DNA from: a virus
Length of the DNA: 64,000 nt
IMG/VR virus record: IMGVR_UViG_3300022818_000051
Coordinates: 1 to 64,000 of that record
Direction: 5' to 3' (one strand)
The stretch's first letter is position 1, and each line of letters begins with the position of its first letter. The translations under genes and the position numbers were made by a program. Under the pieces are notes generated by a model. That model worked only from the letters and a program-made list of their open reading frames with translations. It had not been told where the DNA came from and did not search any database. Of this stretch, positions 16,251 through 23,804 are shown piece after piece.

Positions 16251-17714
16251 TCAGAACGGCAGCGGCAGAGTTCCTGACACCACCCCTATCTTCACTTCTT
16301 CCGCGGGGTTGTCCTTATCATCCATTATATAGTACATATACCCACTGCTCGTCAGCTTATCTATACGCATCACTCGCTGGTATTCCATTCCTGCTTGACA
16401 GAGGTCTTCCTTGAGATTGTGGGCATTTTTGGCCTTCATGCCATTTTCCAGACAATAAGCCTGATATTCCGCTATTATTTCCTTTGCAAACTTTCTATAG
16501 GAATGTGTATTCACGGGACGTTTTTTATACCCATAATATCTTCTATCCTCCATGAATCCGAGCACACTGCTTCCTCCGACACGAGCCTCAGACTTCACCT
16601 GCTCCATCTTCGCCGAATAGGTGAATTTGCCTTCCCGTGCAAGAACCCTCTCACGCCCCTCCATTATCCAGTTTAGTATGCCCGAAGCCTCCGCCCGCAG
16701 TTTCATGCCAAGTGTCTGATCTTGCTCCGCTTCCGAGAATTGTCGGTCAAGGGATATTATCAGCAGCCGCCGCCAGTACCCATCCGATGAGTCCGTGGTT
16801 ACAGGTATCTTGTTTACGCACGCTGCGAATAGTGGCATATTCCTCGCCTCATATGGCTTGCCATATATTTGGCGCACCTTTATTGGTTGATGTGATACTA
16901 TCGGCTTGAATTTATCCCCCGCCAAGTCTGCATCGCCCATGTCTTCGGCGAAGTTCAGCAGCTTACCGTCTATTTCTGCGGCATAGTATTCAGCCCTTGG
17001 GTGTGTACATATCAGGGATAGGTCGCTTGAGCTACAGTTGTTTTGTCCGAGAACATATTTTAGTGTCCTCTCTATCACACTCTTTCCGTTACCCCCCTTG
17101 CCATACAGCATCAGGAACGCCTCTATGGATATGTTGTCCCTGTCTATGAACACACATCCCATGAATTCCTGTAGCACACGTATGCTGTCACCGTCATCTA
17201 TCACCTCGGTCAGGAATTTCCTCCACATTGGGCAGGTCGCAGCGGGGTCATACTCTGTGCGTATCGTTGTCATAGTCATCCATTCCTCACCTTTGTCGTG
17301 CATCTTCATATCATGGAGTGTCAGCACCCTGTTTTGGAAGTTGAGTATCTCCTTGCTTGGTGTGAATTTCTTTATACGGAAGCTCGCATTCAGCGCATCC
17401 AGTGTCTTTTGCGTAGAACCCACCCAGTAAACCTGTGCAGCACCTATCCTTAACAGCACCTCGGATATTATGCGTTTCAAGTCCTCTTTTTCCAGCGGCT
17501 TATAAGACATCTTGTCATACATATACATTATATTATAGTACATGCGGAATGTGCTTGCTGCAAACGCCTCCACAATACCGTATATCAGTGACGCCTCTAC
17601 AGCCTTCACCACGGTCTTATCGCTAACACCTATCTTGTTAAGGTTATGCTTCTCCGTATCTTGCAGAATGCGCTCAATCCCGTAATCAAGGGCTACAACT
17701 TCTTCATCTATCAT
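16251..17714 (-). CDS. D5-like superfamily 3 helicase (replicative)
   Basis: A 487-residue helicase of the D5/phage P4 alpha type. Motifs: Walker A YGKGGNGKS (residues 204-212), Walker B LLNFAED (252-258), sensor/motif C LFAACVNKIP (295-304) and arginine finger YWRR (313-316). It is the likely replicative helicase, unwinding at the origin that lies directly upstream. The C-terminus ends GTLPLPF, matching the SSB end (GSPLPF). Stop-side gap to the next gene is short; the upstream HTH gene overlaps its start by 11 bases. Confidence 0.88.
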   Translation of the reverse strand: MIDEEVVALDYGIERILQDTEKHNLNKIGVSDKTVVKAVEASLIYGIVEAFAASTFRMYYNIMYMYDKMSYKPLEKEDLKRIISEVLLRIGAAQVYWVGSTQKTLDALNASFRIKKFTPSKEILNFQNRVLTLHDMKMHDKGEEWMTMTTIRTEYDPAATCPMWRKFLTEVIDDGDSIRVLQEFMGCVFIDRDNISIEAFLMLYGKGGNGKSVIERTLKYVLGQNNCSSSDLSLICTHPRAEYYAAEIDGKLLNFAEDMGDADLAGDKFKPIVSHQPIKVRQIYGKPYEARNMPLFAACVNKIPVTTDSSDGYWRRLLIISLDRQFSEAEQDQTLGMKLRAEASGILNWIMEGRERVLAREGKFTYSAKMEQVKSEARVGGSSVLGFMEDRRYYGYKKRPVNTHSYRKFAKEIIAEYQAYCLENGMKAKNAHNLKEDLCQAGMEYQRVMRIDKLTSSGYMYYIMDDKDNPAEEVKIGVVSGTLPLPF

Positions 17715-17916
17715 CCCGTATGATTATTATGCCCTTTGCAAGACGATACCACTTCTGTCCACCCTCTTTTATCCGCTCCACCTTGCCTTTGCGCCTCCAG
17801 ATGCGTATGTTTGTCTCCGTGAACCCAGTCAGTTCAGCCATCTGTTGTATGGAATACCACGTGTTGCCGTCGGAAAGGACAAATCCCTTCGGTGGCTCAT
17901 TTATTTCCTTCTTCAT
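17704..17916 (-). CDS. Small MerR/excisionase-like helix-turn-helix protein
   Basis: A 70-residue protein with a winged HTH of the MerR/Xis kind: WYSIQQMAELTGFTETNIRIWRRKGKVERI, then a wing GGQKWYRL. Being the first gene of the replication operon and next to the repeat-rich region, it could bind the origin or regulate the divergent operons. The partner site is unknown. Confidence 0.75.
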   Translation of the reverse strand: MKKEINEPPKGFVLSDGNTWYSIQQMAELTGFTETNIRIWRRKGKVERIKEGGQKWYRLAKGIIIIRDDR

Positions 17917-17960
17917 CCATTATTTTTAAATGTGAATAAACTATGCGTAAATTTGAACTA

Positions 17961-17968
17961 CAAAGATA
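17961..17968 (-). promoter_or_regulatory. Probable promoter element of the replication operon
   Basis: TATCTTTG on the minus strand, 45 bases upstream of the HTH gene start. At the expected distance there is a T run rather than TTTG, so the upstream element is weak and may need an activator. Confidence 0.45.
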
Positions 17969-18123
17969 GTGATTGTTTTTCATAAAAAAAAACGTTTTAT
18001 CAAGAAGTTTTCAATTCTGATAAATTTGCCGCAGCGAAAACTATATTTATGGTCAGCACAGTTCAGCACAGTGTTGCCGTTATGTGTTATAAATCAGCAC
18101 AATATACTTTTTGATAAAAAAAA

Positions 18124-18402
18124 GTGTGGTAGTCTGTGGTAGCGTGTGGTAGTTGTATTTGTTAATAAATTGTTAAATATTGTGCCAATAGGTATGCTGT
18201 GATGCGGAATTTTGAGAGTGTGGTAGATGTGGTAGAAATTTTCGCAAAACTTTCCATGTGTGTGTGTGCGTGCATATGCGTAAATATATGCTACCACATC
18301 TACCACATCTACCACAAATGTGTATAATGCGTTCATTATCATGCTATTATAATATGTATATATGTATATATATTTACCACACATTTACCACACTTACCAC
18401 AC
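18124..18402. repeat. Mirrored TGTGGTA iterons
   Basis: Left arm on the plus strand: TGTGGTAG at about 18125, 18135, 18145, 18219 and 18228. Right arm inverted: CTACCACAT at 18291, 18300 and 18309, then TTACCACAC at 18374, 18385 and 18394. Spacing inside clusters is 9-11 bases (one helical turn). The 17-base TGTGGTAGATGTGGTAG (18219-18235) is perfectly inverted at 18291-18307. Eleven copies in all, symmetric about 18263. This resembles an initiator-binding array; direct evidence is lacking. Confidence 0.8.
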
Positions 18403-18744
18403 TATTGGGTTTGATATGTTAATTAGATACCTATAAGTACCTGTAGCGGGGTATAGTATTTTTTACAGGGGTTGTAGGATATGGGTTTTTCTGAAAAAAA
18501 ATAAAAAAAATTTCAGGGTTAGACCCAGCAAAAAGAAGGATCAATTTTTAAAAAGGGGTGTCCCCTAATGATACCCTGTGTATGTCTGTGGCATGTTATA
18601 CACTAATAGTACGGTCAATACATTGATGGATAACAGGCATATTGTCCGGAATGGGCTAAAATAGGTCTAAAACAGTCATTCAGGACAGGGGCAAAAAATG
18701 TCAAAAGTTTCCTTATTAGGAAACATTTATATTAAAATCGGTCA

Positions 18745-18813
18745 ACTTGTATATACAACTAAGCACTACAGCCCATCCTATGGCACATTTAATACCAACT
18801 TGTATATACAAGT
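18745..18813. promoter_or_regulatory. Pair of 16-bp palindromic operator-like sites
   Basis: ACTTGTATATACAAGT at 18798-18813 is a perfect palindrome. ACTTGTATATACAACT at 18745-18760 differs from it at one position. Centres are 53 bases apart (about five helical turns), as expected for cooperative dimers on one face of the DNA. The binding protein is unknown. Confidence 0.6.
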
Positions 18814-19098
18814 GAAATGTTAAATGGTAACATTAAGTTAATAAACGGCAACCAGAATCTTAACAAAAGACACAATTACATAACGTCCAATGTTAATTAA
18901 CTGTTATCTAAACCTTATTATAACGTTTCAGGAATCGACTATACACACATATTTTTTGCAGTAATACGCAAATGTAAGTAATTGATTATAACATATATAA
19001 TACATTACATTGATGTATTACTATGTGTATTCTTAAAAATGACAAAAATAACAGGTCAGCACTGTTGTAAAAGTATGTTATATAACATGTTTTTGACC

Positions 19099-19133
19099 AT
19101 AAACATTATGTATCAATATGTTATAATGTTTAT
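19099..19133. repeat. 11-bp inverted repeat
   Basis: ATAAACATTAT at 19099-19109 is perfectly inverted at 19123-19133 with a 13-base spacer. A second, 8-bp inverted repeat (TAATACAT/ATGTATTA) lies at 18998-19020. Function unknown; not followed by a T run. Confidence 0.65.
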
Positions 19134-19160
19134 ATAAAGTAATACTATAATAGGTGTATT

Positions 19161-19437
19161 AGTGTCTTAATACACTTATCAACCTGCTAAGGCATTCAAA
19201 ATGTTAAATAAGATGCAAAGTGCTGATAGATAGCAGTAACTGCAAAATGGGATAAGTGTAAGATGTACACTAATTAATAAGTGTACTATAAACACTAATT
19301 ATCGCAACTGGATACGAATTCGCAACTGGAATAAGTGTATTAATAACACTTGTTTCTCGCACCTCTTTTAAATGTACATTATACACTATATAATCAGTGT
19401 ACATAGAACACTAATAAATAAGTGTAGAATATACACT
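19161..19437. promoter_or_regulatory. AGTGT-N7-ACACT operator array
   Basis: Five exact 17-bp dyads start at 19255, 19280, 19334, 19396 and 19421. A copy with one mismatch is at 19371 and a 16-bp variant at 19161. Flanks are also conserved and symmetric (AATAAGTGT...ACACTAATT). Successive copies are 25 bases apart within two groups (19255/19280 and 19371/19396/19421). The pattern suggests repeated binding of one dimeric regulator upstream of the early operon. No gene for it is identified. Confidence 0.75.
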
Positions 19438-19753
19438 ATATCAACTGTATACGTATATGTAGTACTAATGTATAAGATGGCAAATAAGGCATAAATAAGC
19501 TTGTTTAAGACACGCAAAGGGTGCAAGGGTATAAACATATATCTGCATGTAAGATAGTGCAATATACGGCAAATGTTAACTATATAATACATTAATGTAA
19601 AGTGGGTATATGATGTATATATGTGATACATAGGTAGTTATAAGGGTGCAATATTAATTCTGCAATGTGTTAACGTTTATTAACATAGTAACTGGTATCA
19701 AATATGGGAATGTGTTGTAATATTGTGCATTGTTTAACTTAAAACATAAAGAA

Positions 19754-19885
19754 ATGAAAACAAAAGTAGAATCAACAGGCCGGACTTTACGCGCCATTGT
19801 TACAACTGTAGTATATAAACACATCATACATGTACGTGTACAGTATGCAGATAGAAGCTCAGAAAGTCACATGTATAGGGTTTAA
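19754..19885 (+). CDS. Small hypothetical basic protein (43 aa)
   Basis: ATG at 19754 in the context AAAACATAAAGAAATGAAAACA, nearly the same leader as the next gene. Encodes MKTKVESTGRTLRAIVTTVV and a basic, histidine-containing tail. First gene of the early block, followed by a hairpin. Could be a leader-type gene. Confidence 0.55.
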   Translation: MKTKVESTGRTLRAIVTTVVYKHIIHVRVQYADRSSESHMYRV

Positions 19886-19901
19886 CCTCAACCCCTGTTT
19901 A

Positions 19902-19920
19902 ACCTCCTATAAAGGGAGGT
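19902..19920 (+). terminator. Short hairpin after the first early gene
   Basis: ACCTCC (19902-19907) pairs with GGAGGT (19915-19920) over a 7-base loop, 16 bases after the preceding stop. No T run follows, so it may be a processing or attenuation structure rather than a full terminator. It would also hide a GGAGG. Confidence 0.35.
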
Positions 19921-19974
19921 GCAAATATCGGATATTTGACAGGGACAAATAACAACAATCTAAAACATAAAACA

Positions 19975-20190
19975 ATGAAAACAAACACAGAACGCGGCCA
20001 AATTTTCCAAAGACTTTTAGCCAAAGATGATAGTAATTTATGGCCTATTTGCAACAAATTTAATGTAACAAAAAGAGCCATAAACAGACTTTATAGGTTC
20101 GAGAAAAATTGGGGAGAAAAACTTGATGGGTTAGAACTTGAATTGTGGTTGGAAAACGAAATATCTATTATAGTTAATGAAACAGTTTAA
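19975..20190 (+). CDS. Small hypothetical protein (71 aa)
   Basis: Start at ATG 19975, which has the conserved ATGAAAACA context; an in-frame ATG 39 bases upstream is poorer. The segment CNKFNVTKRAINRLYRFEKNW resembles a helix-turn-helix, so DNA binding is possible. Otherwise unrecognised. Confidence 0.6.
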   Translation: MKTNTERGQIFQRLLAKDDSNLWPICNKFNVTKRAINRLYRFEKNWGEKLDGLELELWLENEISIIVNETV

Positions 20191-20214
20191 TAAGTCCGGA
20201 AGCGGCAAAAGAAA

Positions 20215-20385
20215 ATGAAAACATTAACCATCATCCTACAGTCTTATCTAAACCATGAATACGGCCTTATAAAAATGGCTGAAGTAGTGAACATATACGG
20301 CCTGTATATGTGCTGCAAAAACGAAAACGGTAAAATGCACCTGAAAGCAAAAATCGGAAATGAAGTGATTGAAGTAACACTATAA
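20215..20385 (+). CDS. Small hypothetical protein (56 aa)
   Basis: ATGAAAACA start. Encodes MKTLTIILQSYLNHEYGLIK, a CC pair, and a strand-rich end. Preceded by an A-rich leader. Unrecognised. Confidence 0.6.
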   Translation: MKTLTIILQSYLNHEYGLIKMAEVVNIYGLYMCCKNENGKMHLKAKIGNEVIEVTL

Positions 20386-20397
20386 TAAATAAGCAAA

Positions 20398-20754
20398 ATG
20401 AAAACAACTAAAAAATGGTACGGTATTGATGCAAGTAACGAAATCTCTTTATTTGAATATGGGTTAATAGTTCGCAACATGAAAAATGACTTACAATGTA
20501 TTTATAAAAAAGGTGATTCATTTTTTTACGGCTGGTTTGATGCATCGGATTTTTTTACAGAGTCTTGGGTGAATTTAGACGATCTTTGCAGCTTTTCAGG
20601 GTGTACAATAGAAGACTATAAAAAAGACAGTCTAAATTTTTGTTTTGACTTACTACAGTATTATGGAGCTGAAAACGTCTTTGGTGGTACGTATATGAAT
20701 GGATACACCGAAAAGGAAATCAGAAAAACATTGAACAAAGCACTGAGGTATTAA
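20398..20754 (+). CDS. Hypothetical acidic protein (118 aa)
   Basis: Unrecognised. ATGAAAACA start 12 bases after the previous stop. Aromatic- and aspartate-rich (FFYGWFDASDFF), an acidic composition seen in some DNA-mimic anti-defence proteins, though this is not evidence of that function. Confidence 0.65.
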   Translation: MKTTKKWYGIDASNEISLFEYGLIVRNMKNDLQCIYKKGDSFFYGWFDASDFFTESWVNLDDLCSFSGCTIEDYKKDSLNFCFDLLQYYGAENVFGGTYMNGYTEKEIRKTLNKALRY

Positions 20755-20771
20755 TTTAATAACCCGCAACA

Positions 20772-20873
20772 ATGAAAAAACCATCTTCTTATAAACTCGC
20801 AATTTACGCAAACATCGCCACGTGGAGTTTTGCGGTTATTGAATTGATTTTTGTAATAATATTAAAAAATTAA
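20772..20873 (+). CDS. 33-residue single-pass membrane protein
   Basis: ATG at 20772 after the leader CCGCAACA. One predicted membrane helix (IATWSFAVIELIFVIIL) with a basic N-terminus. Small phage membrane proteins often act on host membranes or defences; role here unknown. Confidence 0.5.
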   Translation: MKKPSSYKLAIYANIATWSFAVIELIFVIILKN

Positions 20874-20877
20874 ACAA

Positions 20878-21171
20878 ATGAAAACAACAAAAGTGACTAC
20901 AAAAGTGATGTTCACGCATTCATACAGCAAAGAGTTTGGGTTTGAGATAACAAAAGATAAACCTGAACGCAAAGTTACTGTTTATTGGGTGTTTTTCAAT
21001 GATGAGATGGAAAACATAAAAATAGAATACACCACGTCGGATAAAAGGTATTGGGTTTTTTCAAGGTCTGAAAGTGTTGATACATGGCTGGAATCAGAAT
21101 TCTTTGACACAATGGATCAAGCCAAAGAGTATATTTTACAAAGTTATTTAAAAACAATAGAAATCAAATGA
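20878..21171 (+). CDS. Hypothetical protein (97 aa)
   Basis: Unrecognised. ATGAAAACA start 4 bases after the membrane protein. Strand-rich with many aromatics (VYWVFFNDE, YWVFSRS). Stop overlaps the next start by ATGA. Confidence 0.65.
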   Translation: MKTTKVTTKVMFTHSYSKEFGFEITKDKPERKVTVYWVFFNDEMENIKIEYTTSDKRYWVFSRSESVDTWLESEFFDTMDQAKEYILQSYLKTIEIK

Positions 21172-21362
21172 AACCCGGCATTACCGCAAAATTTGACCTA
21201 CTTTTTAAAGTGTATATAATAACCGCCACAACACCCGCCGGCAAAGCTCTACTATACACCTACAACAGCAAACTACATAAGAAGCACACATTTGTAACTG
21301 ACATAAATAATTTTGTCTCCTACGTGCTTAAAAACGGTTTGACTTTTGAAGAAATAATTTAA
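21168..21362 (+). CDS. Small hypothetical protein (64 aa)
   Basis: ATGA-coupled to the preceding gene. Basic, strand-then-helix pattern (FDLLFKVYIITATTPAGKALL). Unrecognised. Confidence 0.6.
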   Translation: MKPGITAKFDLLFKVYIITATTPAGKALLYTYNSKLHKKHTFVTDINNFVSYVLKNGLTFEEII

Positions 21363-21374
21363 AACTAAATAATC

Positions 21375-21632
21375 ATGACATTCAAAAATAATCAAATTAG
21401 AAATTTAGACTTACAACTATTCAAACCTCTGAATAATAGTAGACTTGGTGTATCTGTAAAAATCATGCCTTCTAAAATTAAGGGTTGCTTTCAATCTAAT
21501 TTTTCAAGTGTAAAAATATCCATTGATAATTATTGCATCGGTAAAACATGTAATGGTTCTGATTTTTCAGAAAACGAAAGCATGGTAAAAAATATTGTTT
21601 TGAATTACTATAATAAATTTGAAGGATTATGA
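21375..21632 (+). CDS. Small hypothetical protein (85 aa)
   Basis: Unrecognised, asparagine- and serine-rich. Two cysteines in CIGKTC. Its stop overlaps the start of a small membrane protein (ATGA). Confidence 0.6.
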   Translation: MTFKNNQIRNLDLQLFKPLNNSRLGVSVKIMPSKIKGCFQSNFSSVKISIDNYCIGKTCNGSDFSENESMVKNIVLNYYNKFEGL

Positions 21633-21739
21633 TACGCAAATTTACCCGCTTCTTAACCTCAGACAAACCGCTACAAATAACATTATGGGTTTGTATGGCT
21701 GCGATGATTGGAATGACTGTAATAGGACTGAATAAATAG
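21629..21739 (+). CDS. 36-residue single-pass membrane protein
   Basis: ATGA-coupled to the preceding gene. Basic N-terminus (MIRKFTRF) then a membrane helix (ITLWVCMAAMIGMTVIGL). Function unknown. Confidence 0.5.
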   Translation: MIRKFTRFLTSDKPLQITLWVCMAAMIGMTVIGLNK

Positions 21740-21759
21740 GAATTGAACGATTAACTAAT

Positions 21760-21803
21760 AAACGAACAAAATGGAAACGAACAAAATGGAAACGAACAAA
21801 AAG
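21760..21803 (+). repeat. 15-bp tandem repeat across a start codon
   Basis: AAACGAACAAAATGG occurs at 21760-21774 and 21775-21789, with a third, partial copy from 21790. It duplicates the ribosome-binding region, the ATG and the first codons (METNK METNK), so the gene has two equivalent starts. Confidence 0.85.
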
Positions 21804-22055
21804 TATAATCTACAGCATGAAAGGGAGTTTTATGAGGCTGCAAAGCTGAAAAAATGGGAGGTTTTGCCGCAAATGGACGGCTGCAATTTGAAAGTAGGTG
21901 ACTTGGTGACATTTACGAATGATGCCGGAAACGTATTTGAACACCATAAAGTATTGGGTTTCTGTGCACCCAAATATGATAGGTGTGTTTATATTAACTA
22001 TGACTGTTATTGGTTTCCAACAAAAATTAACAACTTAAAAATAGAAAAGAAATGA
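21771..22055 (+). CDS. Hypothetical protein (94 aa) with duplicated start
   Basis: Two in-frame ATGs (21771, 21786) created by the tandem repeat. The body has an LKVGDLVTFTND segment resembling small SH3-like beta folds, and several C/Y/W residues. Unrecognised. Stop overlaps the next start by ATGA. Confidence 0.65.
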   Translation: METNKMETNKKYNLQHEREFYEAAKLKKWEVLPQMDGCNLKVGDLVTFTNDAGNVFEHHKVLGFCAPKYDRCVYINYDCYWFPTKINNLKIEKK

Positions 22056-22378
22056 AAACAAACTACAAAACCCGCTTAAAATCAATAGAAGAACTTCTTT
22101 ATTGGTTTATAAGCCACAAAACAAGTGAACACGAAAACAGGACAGGTATAAAAGTCAACTGTTACTTGATTTTAAACAATGATTATTTAACATCATTGAA
22201 TGGAATGCTGAAAAAGAACGGGTACATAGGGTTAACTTCTGATTTTTACTGGTTTAACGTCTTAACCTTATCAAGTGTGAGTTATTGTGAAGGTGATGTT
22301 TATATCCTGCTTTATGACAACGTCGAACAATACGAAAGCGAACTACAAAGAACAAAGGAATTTATAATAAATGGATAA
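22052..22378 (+). CDS. Hypothetical protein (108 aa)
   Basis: Unrecognised, mixed helix and strand, with ATGAAAACA start coupled to the previous stop. Overlaps the following gene by 8 bases. Confidence 0.6.
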   Translation: MKTNYKTRLKSIEELLYWFISHKTSEHENRTGIKVNCYLILNNDYLTSLNGMLKKNGYIGLTSDFYWFNVLTLSSVSYCEGDVYILLYDNVEQYESELQRTKEFIING

Positions 22379-22607
22379 CATGGAAACAACAACAAAATAT
22401 TGTGAGTATTCGGATACTATCAGAATAATGCCACAAAATTACTGTTTACTTTACAGAAACGGCGGCGCATGGACTTTATATTTTGATGCCGCAATTAGTC
22501 CAGAAATACTACATAAAACACTGGATTTTCTTTTGATTCATACAAATAAGTTTCAAAAGGATGGGGACAGGACAGCAAACGAATTGAATGAGTTTTTAAA
22601 CAAATAA
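22371..22607 (+). CDS. Small hypothetical protein (78 aa)
   Basis: Unrecognised. Two possible starts, ATG 22371 and ATG 22380 (METTTK); the second has the context usual in this block. Contains YCLLYRNGGAWTLYFDAA then a helix. Confidence 0.6.
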   Translation: MDNMETTTKYCEYSDTIRIMPQNYCLLYRNGGAWTLYFDAAISPEILHKTLDFLLIHTNKFQKDGDRTANELNEFLNK

Positions 22608-22620
22608 TAAATAAACGAAC

Positions 22621-22959
22621 ATGAAAGGATTAACAGTTGAAGTCTATAGGGACACAATAACAGGCAATTGCAGCATGGACGGCATTACAAGCAGAGTGAA
22701 CCATATTTTACTGGTAGACGGCAAAATGGGCGGGTTGTACGAGCCAAAGGAGGATGAGGTGTATTTGAGACTTATAAGACGGCAAATATGGTCAAATAGG
22801 CCTGAATATATCCATGCCGTCCCAATGGTGAACGGCCACGAATTATGTCCGTCGGGTTGTTCCCCTTGCTTCGGCGGCTGCTTTGTTTATAGTTCTGATT
22901 CAAGGTTTCACGAATTGAACGATTACCCAATTCCTGTACATGACAGGTTTGAACATTAA
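22621..22959 (+). CDS. Hypothetical protein (112 aa)
   Basis: Unrecognised. Cysteine-rich centre CPSGCSPCFGGC could bind metal. Strand-rich N-terminus (LTVEVYRD). A-rich leader with ATG 22621. Confidence 0.65.
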   Translation: MKGLTVEVYRDTITGNCSMDGITSRVNHILLVDGKMGGLYEPKEDEVYLRLIRRQIWSNRPEYIHAVPMVNGHELCPSGCSPCFGGCFVYSSDSRFHELNDYPIPVHDRFEH

Positions 22960-22981
22960 TAATTAACCAACAACTAAACAA

Positions 22982-23158
22982 ATGAAAACAAACATAATCA
23001 CTGGTGTTGACCCCTCCCGCGTCCAGCAGAATAAACCCGCATTTTTTGTAAGCTGGACGGAAAACGAACAACGGCAATATTTCTTTCATTCGCTAAGGTT
23101 CGTTATTGAGGATAAAGCGAATGAGTTAAGAGGGAGCAGCACAGCCAAACCCGCATGA
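22982..23158 (+). CDS. Small hypothetical protein (58 aa)
   Basis: ATGAAAACA start. Encodes MKTNIITGVDPSRVQQNKPA, then FFVSWTENEQRQYFFHSLRF and a charged helix. Stop overlaps a following ATG (ATGA). Unrecognised. Confidence 0.6.
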   Translation: MKTNIITGVDPSRVQQNKPAFFVSWTENEQRQYFFHSLRFVIEDKANELRGSSTAKPA

Positions 23159-23232
23159 ACAGGGCAAAGATTACAAATGTATACAACGAATTTACAAAAG
23201 TTATCAACACAATTAACAAAACGAAACGATGA
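23155..23232 (+). CDS. 25-residue micro-ORF coupled on both sides
   Basis: ATG 23155 overlaps the previous stop as ATGA, and its own TGA overlaps the next ATG at 23229 in the same way. Encodes MNRAKITNVYNEFTKVINTI plus NKTKR. Being coupled at both ends is hard to explain by chance in a non-coding gap. It may serve mainly to relay ribosomes. Confidence 0.45.
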   Translation: MNRAKITNVYNEFTKVINTINKTKR

Positions 23233-23435
23233 AAAGATTAACAGAATCAGACAAATTTGACATCATCCTGTCTAAAAACAGGCTTGCAAGAGAATTGAAA
23301 CGGCTTTATCAGATGGTAGGTGAACGGCCAAATAATTCGGTGACACTGTTTGACCTGTCCGAAATTGAACGGGCAACAGGAACAATGAATCAGCCTGATT
23401 GTGAGGAAATACTGTGTTCGGAAATGGATATTTAA
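23229..23435 (+). CDS. Small hypothetical protein (68 aa)
   Basis: Unrecognised, helical and charged (MKRLTESDKFDIILSKNRL). The N-terminus MKRLTE resembles that of the 14155 gene (MKKLTE), perhaps by chance. ATGA-coupled to the micro-ORF. Confidence 0.6.
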   Translation: MKRLTESDKFDIILSKNRLARELKRLYQMVGERPNNSVTLFDLSEIERATGTMNQPDCEEILCSEMDI

Positions 23436-23456
23436 CTATTAAAACAGCAAAAAACA

Positions 23457-23804
23457 ATGAAAACAATTAGAAAAACAGGCACAAAGGCAACCTATTTTAA
23501 AGGCAATTTCTATCTATATGAATGCGGAGCAAACTGGGCTTCACCAATAAGCTTTCCTACAGTTTTTGTAGCTTATGGCAAAGGTGTTTGCTCAGGATAT
23601 TGGCAGGCTTGCACTGGAATAAATACGCCCGAATATGTTATCAACCATTATTTCAATAGAGAAAGAGGCATACTAAATAATTTTTGGGACAGTGTTTTTG
23701 ATTTGGAAAAAATAACATGGGCGGATGTCAATGCGGATAAACAGAATGTATTGAATTTAATTAATCTTGCCAATAACGAACTTTTAAAACTAAACGAATT
23801 ATGA
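23457..23804 (+). CDS. Hypothetical protein (115 aa)
   Basis: Unrecognised, glycine and aromatic-rich N-terminal half (YGKGVCSGYWQACTG) and helical end. ATGAAAACA start; stop overlaps the next start by ATGA. Confidence 0.65.
   Translation: MKTIRKTGTKATYFKGNFYLYECGANWASPISFPTVFVAYGKGVCSGYWQACTGINTPEYVINHYFNRERGILNNFWDSVFDLEKITWADVNADKQNVLNLINLANNELLKLNEL

Larger units (their letters stand above)
17917..19753. other. Gene-free divergent region, candidate origin and control region
   Basis: About 1.84 kb without a convincing gene, between the leftward replication operon and the rightward early block. It is AT-rich and holds four kinds of symmetric repeat listed separately: mirrored TGTGGTA iterons, a pair of ACTTGTATATACAA palindromes, an 11-bp dyad, and an AGTGT-N7-ACACT array. 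A purine-pyrimidine stretch (GTGTGTGTGCGTGCAT) lies at the centre of the iterons. The small frames in it are low-complexity and lack start context. Position next to the SF3 helicase and a DNA-binding protein favours an origin. Confidence 0.65.

Noticed and set aside
18094-18384. A 96-codon minus-strand frame in the iteron region
   Set aside because: Translation is low-complexity (runs of Y, T, H, V) created by the TACCACA repeats; no start context and it lies in the middle of the iterons.
19386-19631. An 81-codon minus-strand frame over the dyad array
   Set aside because: Composition is repeat-driven (Y, I, T, L only) and it runs against the direction of the neighbouring operon without a leader.
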